Assembly (NCBI RefSeq): GCF_950295315.1
Contig: NC_080162.1
Location: 67,555,760-67,619,759, forward strand
Direction: 5' to 3'
DNA: 64,000 bases
Source: Erinaceus europaeus
Lineage: Eukaryota; Chordata; Mammalia; Eulipotyphla; Erinaceidae
Within the stretch, counting starts at the first letter, position 1; each line of letters opens with the position of its first letter. A program made the translations under genes and the position numbers. The notes beneath the pieces are model-generated. The model was not told where the DNA came from and searched no databases. It worked only from the letters and a program-made list of their open reading frames with translations. This document shows, one piece after another, positions 56,091-64,000 of this stretch.

Positions 56091-57054
56091 ATGGGTAAAC
56101 CAAGGAGAAACATTGAAGAAATGAACTAAGACAAAAGTCCAGCTAAAAGACCCCCCAAAGGTAGAAACACAGAAGAATGAGATCACCATCCAAACACTAG
56201 CTAAGGAATTAGTCACAGGAGTGAGAAAAGTGTTTGAAAGAATTGTCATTAGAAATGCAGAAACAACAAATGAGTCTCTGAAAGAAAGCACTACCTCAAG
56301 GTAATTAGAGAGCTGGAAGCTGAGTAGCTGAGCTAAGAGCATAACTATGTGAACAAGCTAATACAGTATAAGAACAGGTTAACAAAACAGATGAGCTACA
56401 GAAAACAACAGAGGGGAGAGAGAATATAATAAATGAAGCAGAAAACACAATTAGCAAGACTGAGGAAAAATTATAGAAAACTAAGAAAGAAGTAAGAGAT
56501 CTCAAAGAGAGATTAAGAGATACTGAAAACAACAACAGAGACATATGGGATGACTTCAAAAGAAATAATATATGCATTATTGGCTTACCAGAGGAAGAAA
56601 GAGGGGGAAGGGAAGAAAGCATTCTTCAGGACATAATAGCTGAGAATTTTCCTAATCTAGACAACATAAAAGACAGAAAGGTTCAAGAAGCCCAGAGGGT
56701 CCCAAATAGAATTAACCCAGACTTGAAGACACCAAGAAATATCATATTTAGAATGAAAAGGAATAGGGATAAAGAAAGGATCCTGAAGGGTGCAAGAGAA
56801 AAGCAAAGAGTCACCTACAGAGGAAAACCCGTAAGTAGCAGACTTCTCCACACAAACACTACAGGCCAGAAGAGAATGGCAAGATATCTACCACGTGCTG
56901 CTCAATGAGAAAGGCTTTAAACTAAGACTACTGCTTCCTGGTAGACTGTCATTCAGACTAGATGGAGGCATAAAAACATTCTCAGACAAGCAACAGTTGA
57001 AGGAATCAACTACAACCAAGCCTGCCCTAAAAGAAGTTCTTAAAGGTCTCCTCT
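56091..57054 (+). pseudogene. L1 ORF1 of the older element, disrupted
   Basis: ATG at 56091 starts a reading with MGKPRRNIEEMN, a different N-terminus from the younger MDRSKTNK lineage. A coiled-coil-like part follows, then the conserved block agagacatatgggatgactt ... ttggcttaccagaggaagaa (RNP-type core, near 56535-56600), and the C-terminal domain to a stop near 57054. Many stops and indels; no frame exceeds about 65 codons. Length is as expected for ORF1, showing decay by substitution more than deletion. Confidence 0.85.
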
Positions 57055-57114
57055 AAATAATCAAATCACCATAAACATGCCATATATCAGAACACTCTAA
57101 AAATCTACAATAGT

Positions 57115-57641
57115 GACATTAAAATATCTTCAATCTACGATATCAATAAATGTCAATGACCTGAATTCACCTATTAAAAGGCACAGAGTAGGAAGACGGA
57201 TCAGAAAACATAACTCAACCATATGTTGTCTGCAAAAATCCCACCTAACTCAACAAGACAAACACAGACTCAAAGTAAAACTATAGAAAACTATTATATA
57301 AGCCAATGAACCACAAAAAAGGGCAGGAATAGCTATTCTCATATCTAACATTATAGACTTTAAAATAAATAAAATTCAAAAAAGATAAGGATGGACATCA
57401 CTTAGTGCTCAGAGGATCAGTCAATGAAGAGGACTTGCACCCAAGGAGAGGTAATCTAAATACATCAAACATCTACTGAAAGAGCTACAGCAATATATTA
57501 ACAGTAACACAGTCATAGTAGGGGACTTCAACACCCCACTCTCTCAACTTGACAAATCATCCAGGCAGAAAATCAACAAAGAAACAAAGAAGCTAAATGA
57601 AGAGATAGATAAACTATAACTATTGGACATTTTCAGAGTGA
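57115..57641 (+). pseudogene. L1 ORF2 5' part (endonuclease), disrupted
   Basis: tcaataaatgtcaatgacct, the 'tctgcaaaaatcccacct' block (QESHL site, now changed) and ggggacttcaacaccccact (GDFNTPL) are recognisable. It ends at cattttcagagt, where homology jumps to the ORF2 3' end. Confidence 0.85.
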
Positions 57642-57702
57642 AAATGGTGATTTTCTCATTTTCAGCCCATCTTGGATGAAGCTCAAAGAAATCATGTTAA
57701 AT

Positions 57703-57985
57703 GGGAGTCAGGCAGTAGCGTAGTGGGTTAAGCGCATGTGGTGCAAAGCAAAAGGACCAGCATAAGGATCCCGGTTCTAGCCCCTGGCTCCCTACCTGCA
57801 GGGGTGTCACTTCACAGGTGGTGAAGCAGGTCTGCAGGTGTCTGTCTTTCTCTCCCCCTCTCTATCTTCTCTTCCTCTCTCCATTTCTCTCTGTCCTGTT
57901 CAACAATAGTGACATCAATAACAACAATAATAACTACAACAAGGGCAACAAAAGGGAATAAGTAAATAAAATAATTTTTTAAAAC
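57703..57985 (+). repeat. tRNA-derived SINE ('gggagtcgggc' family) inside an L1
   Basis: Complete: gggagtcaggcagtagcgta, gtggtgcaaagcaaaaggac, box B ggttctagcccctgg, tail to 57985. Exact 16-bp TSD AGAAATCATGTTAAAT at 57687-57702 and 57986-58001, made of L1 ORF2 sequence. The SINE is therefore younger than that L1. Confidence 0.95.
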
Positions 57986-58290
57986 AGAAATCATGTTAAA
58001 TTAAATAAGTCAGAAACGTAATGATGAAGATGGGATGATCTCATTCACATGCAGAAGTTGAAAAGATCAGAAGAGAAAACACTAAGCAGAACTTCAACTG
58101 GAGTTGTGTTGCACCAAAGTAAAAGACTCTGGGGTGGGTGTGGGGGGGATTTCATGTCCTGGAACAGGATGGCAGAGGACATAGTGGGGTGTATATTGTT
58201 GTGTGGAAAACTGAGAAATGTTATGCATGTACAAACTATTATATTTACTGTCAACTGTAAAACAATCCCCCAATAAATAAATAAATAAAG

Positions 58291-59182
58291 GTATAAAGAT
58301 TAAGCTTAGTCCAGTCCCACCCATTCCCAGTTTAAATTAAGTTGAACCACATCTATTAAATTGTTTGACAGAGGCAAATGCAGATCCTATCTAGAAGAAA
58401 CAACAGCACAATCAGTGATTTCTAGAATTTTTATATACAAATTCCCAGATTATTTTACATATTAAAACAGAAGAATTATTTTATTATCCTTGGGTTAATA
58501 TATGTTTTAATTAGTTTATTTATCCACATTAAAATTTTATATGAGCCAATGCCTTGAGCAAATTATTTTGGGAAATCTGAATCTCTGCCTATGTCAGTCT
58601 CTATATTCTGTGATCTCCAGTTACCAGGAAGAGACTATGGCAGGTACATTTAAATACTGTTTTCCTTAGTTTGTAAATTAGACAAGTCCTGACTTTAATA
58701 CCTAGGAAGAATAATTTTTTTATTGCTGAGATGAGAAACCTCTCAAACTCTAAATATATAGACAGCAGCATGCAGATTAGAAGAATCAGCTGACTAAAAG
58801 TAAGTAAACCTACAGAACCTCTCCTGTATTCTCCTTTACCATTGTTTTGTGGTTTGCTTTCTGCTAGCTGCCAAAACCTCACACGTAAAGCTATTGAGTC
58901 TTTCATTAGATTCTACGTGTTGGGGTCAAGGGTTTATGTCAAAAAGCAGTAGAAATTTTCTGTGACTGTCTGAGCAATTGCAGAACTCTTTGGTCTTTGC
59001 AGATTCCAAAATTGATAACCAGATCTGGCAGACCTTTTGTAAGTAGTAGACCATAGTAGAGGAAACCATTTAGCTGTCTTTGAAGAGTGCAAGATTGGTC
59101 AGCTAGTTGGCATTCAGAGAGGCAGCTCCCAGAAAGATGCAAATACCAAAGGTCAGATATATACCTGATACAGAGTAGAATG
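58291..59182. other. unique DNA, no gene recognised
   Basis: Frames of about 75-101 codons on minus at 58601-59220 lack family motifs and are not adjacent to splice signals that I can defend. Confidence 0.4.
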
Positions 59183-59642
59183 AAAGAATGCCGGGATAGC
59201 CTGAGGGTACTTCTTCCCAAGCTAGTGCTCTCTGGCTTGGAGAGAACTCAACTGGAGCTGATCTAGGCTGTTGTGTGGGAGAGGGATCAGGAACTCGTGC
59301 TGCACCAACTTCCGCAGGAGATACACTCTGGAACTCTAGGAGCCGGAAAGCAATTTCCAAGTGTCTTTAATCAGAAGAGCAGCTGTTTTTATACTCTCCA
59401 AGTAGGGTGGAAACAGGATGTGATATAGAGAGGGTGGAGAGAAAAGTGACTGGTGAAAATCAGAGTGTGACAAGGAGGGGGCGGAACAGGCGAGAATCCT
59501 ATAACTGAACCACCAATGCCCTGGAGTGCTTTATGTAAAAGTGATTTATGTAAATAGACCAAACCTTTGGATCAGTAAATCCCTATATAGGCATATGGAT
59601 AAGAAGAAGCCAGGGGGAGATGGCAACTACCCAACAAAAGAA
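59183..59642 (-). mobile_element. solo LTR, 448 bp, with 6-bp TSD
   Basis: On minus: TGTTGGGTAGTTGCC ... CTATCCCGGCA, i.e. TG...CA, occupying 59189-59636. Exact TSD AAAGAA (+ strand) at 59183-59188 and 59637-59642. TATA box TATAAAA on minus at about 59386-59393 and the ATTAAA polyadenylation signal at 59366-59371. A 6-bp TSD and ~450-bp LTR suggest a class II ERV. The last ~60 bp resembles the end of the ERV LTR at 36080-36142. No internal viral sequence. Confidence 0.88.
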
Positions 59643-60984
59643 GTCACAGTTTTATCACAACCTAGAAGGTTCTGTAAACTTATTCTTATTACATGTTTGT
59701 AAACTACCCAAGGATCCTTTAAATTCTCAGTATAATGAGTAAGAGACTAAGAGCTTCATGAGAAGTTCACAGACAGATATTGAATTATATTTCTGAAATT
59801 TAAGATCAAAGAATGGGAGTAATGTTTTCAAGAAAATACAATGTAATATAATGTATTTGCAGATATTTAAGATTAAACACATTCTAAGTAGAAATTCTAG
59901 AACTGAAAAGACACTAATTGAAGTAAACAAATCAATAAGTGCAATTAATACAATTATCAGTGAAAATCAACATATAATTATGAAAGGTAGGATAAATAGT
60001 AAAATATAAAGTTTGAAACATAGATAAATAGAAACATAAAATATATGAAAGAATATGTTAGCCATATAGAAATCAGGAGAAATGTAATCAAAGTCCAGAA
60101 GAAAAACCATAATAAGCGTAACTGACTACATATTGGCAGGAGGTCTCAACTCCGTTAAGATGGCCTCTCCCTTGAGCTGCTAGAATGTCCTCACTAAATG
60201 ACAACAGACTTCCCTGAGTAGGAGAAGTAAAAGAGCAAAGAAGAAACCACAGTCCTTTTCATGTCCTTATTTGGAAACTGCCCTATTAATTTTTTAGAAG
60301 AGTCAGTAAGCCCATACTCAAGAGGACAAGGACTAAGCTCCACCTTCTAAAGGGACTGTCAAAATATTTATGGATGTATTTTAGCTCATAACTATACACA
60401 CATGTTTTACTTGTATGTAAATTATACCTTTACAAAAATATTGGGGACAGAAGTTAGACAGCTATAATTTGTATGCTTTTTATCCCTTGGCATAACAGTG
60501 TGAAGTAGAATACTCAACAGGAAATCAGGCCTACAATAAAGAAGCTGGAGGTCTGAGGCTGTGTAGATGCTTTAGAAAAGACAAGCAAAATGCCTGCATT
60601 CCACATACAATGAACAGTGTGGTTAGTGGTTTAAAACTATGAACTGTTTGAAAATGTGGTATAGACTTTGGTTCATCTCTTCTTTCACCTGCTTTCCCCT
60701 CTGCTTCCACCATTTTTCATTTCTCATTTTCACCCTTTTCCCATTTTCTATATATAGCTGAAGAATAAATTTACTGGTATCTCCCAAAGATGATCTTTTT
60801 CATTTCCATTCAAAAACAGGTTTTCATTTTTTTGTCTATATTGTACAAAACATTACTGCTGTAAATATCTGCTAACAGGTTAATGTCTTTGCCCCAAGTA
60901 GACCTGCTTTTTAAAAACTCAGTGAAAACTAAATTCCACTTTTCTATTATTTAAAAAGTTTCAATGTGGACAGACTAGGTATTT
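59643..60984. other. unique DNA, no gene recognised
   Basis: ccaccttctaaagggactgt near 60340 may be an old repeat end; not classified. No coding signal. Confidence 0.4.
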
Positions 60985-61260
60985 GTGCAGCCAATAGAGA
61001 ATGCACATTAACATGTGGGAGGACCTGGATTTAAACTCCCATCCCCTACCTGCAAAGGGGAAGTTTCAAGAATGGTAGAACAGGGCTGCAGCAGTCTCAT
61101 CTCTTTCTACTCCTCTTCTCTCTCTCAATCAAAAAGAAAAGAAAAGAAAGAAGGAAGGACCAGAGGGAGGGAGGAAAGAGGAAGTAAGGAAGGAAAGAAG
61201 GAAGGAAGGAAGGAAGGAAGGAAGGAAGGAAGGAAGGAAGGAAGGAAGGAAGGAAGGAGA
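60985..61260 (+). repeat. decayed SINE with (GGAA)n tail
   Basis: gaggacctggatttaaactc (box B region), cctacctgcaaaggggaagt and ggtagaacagggctgcagca, then TC body, A-rich tail and a (GGAA)n array at 61191-61258. Confidence 0.7.
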
Positions 61261-62274
61261 AAATGACCATCAGGTATATTGGAGTTGTAATATCTGCTTT
61301 GGTAAATAATTAAGGAAGAAAAATTACAAAAAATTCTTACTTAAAACATATTGTTATTTCATGACAACACCTAACATTTTGTGCCTAGATACCATATGTA
61401 TGTATATACACAGAGATTGTCAAACTCACATGAACTAGTTGGAAACAAAAAGATACAAGACAATGAATAAGAAATAAGGGGATAATATATTCTCTTTATT
61501 TTTATTTTACATTAGGATAGAATTAGAGAAAGCTTTGAAACAAGTTTGATAGTTAAAATTGATGGTCAAAGAAGGGGGGATGTACAGGAAAGGTTAAAGA
61601 AGAATGAGAGTTGTAAGGCTCTGTGGGCAGCCAGGCTGATGCTCTGATGAAGGCTGAGATACCTTAAGTATAGTGACACCTATATTGTGACAGGAACACT
61701 ACTGTAAATGAGCATTCTCTCAAAAAAGTGATACTCTCTCTGCATAAAATAAATAAAGTTTAATTTAAAAAATATGATGGCTAAAATGAACTCTGCAAAG
61801 TTCAAATAAAAGGTAAACTTATTTTTTTCTGTTTTCACTTTCCACGTAATAGCTAATAGGTAATTTAAAATTTCCAAAATTGTGCTCTATTTTAAATAAT
61901 CCCAGTAACAGCAGCCGGATTTAGCCACAGAGAAAAGAATACACAAACACAAACACCTGCATGGTGATTAACAAACAATTTACAAAATTTCTTCATAAGG
62001 CAAATCCACTCATTAATTTAATGTGTGTATTTCTTTTTAAATACAATCTGACCACAACTTCTTCAGATTATGGTAATTGCATAAAATTAGAGATACCTTC
62101 ACAACCAACCAATCTCATCTAGACACAGAAATATTGTCCTGTGCCCAGCATGCAATTAGGCATTCAAACCTGTTCTAGTTATTTAATTACGTCTACAAAA
62201 AGCTTCTATGACAAAACTAAGCTATAGGGGAAATGTGCTAATATTTTTAGGATTTATTGCTCTACTAAAAATCT
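61261..62274. other. unique AT-rich DNA, no gene recognised
   Basis: No repeat head or coding signal recognised. Confidence 0.4.
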
Positions 62275-62472
62275 TTTTATATGTATTTATATATTACTGG
62301 GCAGAGAAATAGAGAAATTAAGAGGTGGGAAGGGAGATATAGAGGGACAGAAACAGAGAGACACCTGCAACACTGCAACCCTGCTTTGTCACTTGTGAAG
62401 CTTTCCCCCTGCAGGTAGGGACCAGGGGCTTGAACTTGGATCCTTGCATAGGTGTGCCACTGCTGGGCCCCA
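62275..62472 (-). repeat. tRNA-derived SINE ('ggcccagcagtggca' group)
   Basis: The reverse complement starts ggggcccagcagtggcacac; ~15 bp of head-to-box sequence is missing. Box B shows as gggcttgaacttggatcctt on +, and ccctgcaggtagggaccagg is kept. Confidence 0.8.
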
Positions 62473-62920
62473 CTCTACTAAAATTTTTTGAAATAAATAT
62501 TACCATGTTATGTGTATCTTGACAATGTTACTAGAGATATCTTATATAATATTCAAATCAAAGTCATTTTATGTGGTTCCCATAAGAAAGCAGCAAAACA
62601 CATTATAGAAAAAAAGCAGAAAGGTTAACAGTTCAGTTTACAAAAATTTGAAGATTGGATGCGGCTAATTTGTAGTTATTCCTTCTCTATAACCTGTTTC
62701 ACTTTCTTGGTTTGCACAGGGAAACTTTGTCTTTCATTAGTCTCTATAGGTACATTACATATGCATATAACGCTGATATGTATGAAGATACAAGAGAGTA
62801 AATATCAAGAGAAAATATAGTAATGCACACCAGGAGGTAAAGTGAATAAGAAAATAAATATTATGTTGTATATGGAGAGACCACAATACATAAACATATT
62901 TGGTCTATATGTTAGTTTTG
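62473..62920. other. unique DNA, no gene recognised
   Basis: Flank of the second orphan retroposon; nothing recognised. Confidence 0.4.
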
Positions 62921-62932
62921 AATTGCTGTAAT

Positions 62933-63115
62933 TCTTCTTCTTCTAGCATTTGCCCTTCTTCAGTAGCCAGTCAACAGCGTCAGGTTGAGCCTGATGTCTG
63001 CTTGTTGCTGGCTTTGAAAGTGACTGGGATCCATGTGGATTCAGTTGGCTAGGAAGGATCGTCAGTTTCCCCAATAAATGGGATGCACCAAGAGAAGGTT
63101 GATCCAATGCATCCC
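62933..63115 (-). mobile_element. orphan short retroposon, copy 2 (183 bp)
   Basis: Second copy of the element at 21270-21462. Exact 12-bp TSD AATTGCTGTAAT at 62921-62932 and 63116-63127. Sense is minus: GGGATGCATTGG start, GAAGAAGAA-type end (ttcttcttcttct on +). The terminal stem GGGATGCA/TGCATCCC is kept (63080-63087, 63108-63115), again with a 20-nt loop whose bases differ from copy 1. Shared internal blocks: ccagtcacttgtaa-like region seen on + as gctggctttgaaagtgactg and ggatccatgtggattcagt. Confidence 0.88.
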
Positions 63116-63174
63116 AATTGCTGTAATAAGAAACTACCACAAAATTAGTGACTTTAAAAAAAGCATGATTGGTG

Positions 63175-63488
63175 TGGTCAACTGTCCAGGGAAGTCAGGT
63201 TGGCGTCATGGTAGCATCTGTAACTTAGTGGCTGAAAAGCATTAAGATAATAAAGCATAACAAATTGTTTAATAATACAGAACCTACAGGTAAAAAATAC
63301 AGCAGACGAGAATTCGGGTCTTCATGTTGGAAGCATCTAGGAAATCCCATAATGATCCTGAGTCCATATTCCCAAGGGGAAAAAGAATAGGAAAACTTCC
63401 AATGGATAGAATGGGATGTAGAACTCTGGTAGTGGGAATCTTGTGGAATTGTACCCCTCTTACCCTACAGTATTGCTGATCATTACTT

Positions 63489-63493
<5 letters not shown>
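63175..63493 (+). mobile_element. old L1 3'UTR end
   Basis: aatcccataatgatcctgag, tccatattcccaaggggaaa, tctggtagtgggaatcttgt, ggaattgtacccctcttacc is the terminal L1 module, decayed. It is joined to a (CA)n run where the tail should be. Confidence 0.75.

Positions 63494-63546
<53 letters not shown>
63494..63546. repeat. (AC)n microsatellite, ~53 bp
   Basis: Longest pure dinucleotide run in the window; it sits where the L1 tail above would be and may have grown from it. Confidence 0.97.
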
Positions 63547-63549
<3 letters not shown>

Positions 63550-63694
63550 CATAACTTTTGCTTCTGTGAATTAGAAATCTGGCATGGTTTTATTGTGAAG
63601 CCAAGTTGTCAGCCAGGCTATAATCATTTCTGAAATCACTACAGGAAAAATTTGTTTCCTTACTCATTCATGTTGTTGGCAGAAATTTTTTTCA

Positions 63695-63850
63695 TGAACT
63701 AGCAAAATAGCTCACTTGGATAGTGAGCTACTTTACCATGTGCAAAACCCAGTTGTGAGTCCAGCCCCCACCATATCAATAGAAGCTTCAGTGGTGTGGT
63801 CTCTGTCACTCTTTCTCTGCCTCTCTATTTATTTCTAAAAATGATCTGTT
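63695..63850 (+). repeat. SINE ('agctcacttggatag' group)
   Basis: caaaatagctcacttggata, ctttaccatgtgcaaaaccc, gttgtgagtccagcccccac (box B region) and atagaagcttcagtggtgtg, then TC-rich body. Nearly complete at the head. Confidence 0.75.
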
Positions 63851-64000
63851 TTATGTGGTTTAAGTCTGAGTTCCCCATTTCCATTTCCTTATTGTCAATG
63901 AAGGACTCTTTTTAAAGTATTAGAGGTTACTAGCATTTTTTTTTTTTAGCTTGTGATTCCCTTTGTCTTCAAAGGTAGAGATGGCAAAGTAATTCTTCCA

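Larger units (their letters stand above)
55920..58290 (+). mobile_element. internally deleted older L1, split by a SINE
   Basis: 5'UTR end (about 55920-56090), ORF1 (56091-57054), the first ~525 bp of ORF2 (about 57115-57641), then a jump to the last ~50 bp of ORF2 plus the 3'UTR (57642-58290, minus the SINE at 57703-57985). About 3.1 kb of ORF2 is missing at 57641/57642 relative to other copies. The 3'UTR belongs to the 34553-34885 lineage. It ends ...aacaatcccccaataaataa. Confidence 0.85.

Noticed and set aside
57655..57672. Splice-acceptor-like ttttctcattttcag at the L1 deletion junction, suggesting a spliced L1 RNA
   Set aside because: The pyrimidine-AG stretch is homologous to normal ORF2 3'-end sequence retained after the junction, so it is not evidence of splicing; no donor motif sits at 57641.
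59103..59360. 85-codon minus frame resembling a short protein
   Set aside because: It lies across the edge of the solo LTR and has no conserved partner.

Overview
The window reads as non-coding, repeat-dense mammalian DNA, intergenic or deep-intronic. I found no host protein gene, exon series, rRNA, working tRNA, CRISPR array or bacterial feature. Every long open frame traces to a LINE-1 (L1) retrotransposon, to the antisense of one, or to a microsatellite. The abundant tRNA-derived SINE starting GGGAGTCRGGC, with box A TAGCGCAGC and box B GGTTCGAGCCC, is the type I associate with erinaceid hedgehogs. An insectivore close to Erinaceus is therefore the best guess; this is recall, not a database result.

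Layout. 1-24 kb: an L1 ORF2 remnant at the left edge, a 3'-end-only L1 (3.6-4.4 kb), two L1 insertions with inverted 5' ends (7.9-8.7 and 21.1-22.1 kb), a 74-bp L1 micro-insertion (9.76 kb), many SINEs, a 207-nt uninterrupted purine tract (14.4 kb) and several microsatellites. 24.7-32.6 kb: a 7.8-kb full-length L1 on + with 5'UTR, ORF1, ORF2, long 3'UTR, tail and 15-bp target-site duplication (TSD); its ORFs are broken. 35.4-36.1 kb: a deleted endogenous retrovirus (ERV) inside a SINE. 37.4-43.9 kb: a nearly full-length L1 on -, also broken. 44-51.7 kb: SINEs, old L1 ends and microsatellites. 51.8-54.3 kb: a 5'-truncated, apparently young L1 with an undamaged ORF2 C-terminal frame. 54.8-58.3 kb: older L1 material, including an internally deleted element split by a SINE. 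59.2-59.6 kb: a solo LTR. 59.6-64 kb: unique DNA, SINEs, an old L1 end and a (CA)n tract.

The sequence is mainly a record of retrotransposition. L1 supplies endonuclease and reverse transcriptase; the SINEs and a short orphan retroposon (copies at 21.3 and 62.9 kb) carry the same signature of A/GAA-rich 3' ends and 9-16 bp TSDs, and are inferred to have used it. The two LTR elements instead have TG...CA ends and 6-bp TSDs, as made by a retroviral integrase. Nesting gives relative ages in several places.

The least explained item is the orphan retroposon: about 185-193 bp, a conserved 8-bp terminal stem, a GAA tail, two independent TSDs, and no resemblance that I recognise to tRNA, 7SL, 5S or L1. 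No previously undescribed multi-gene system is visible.
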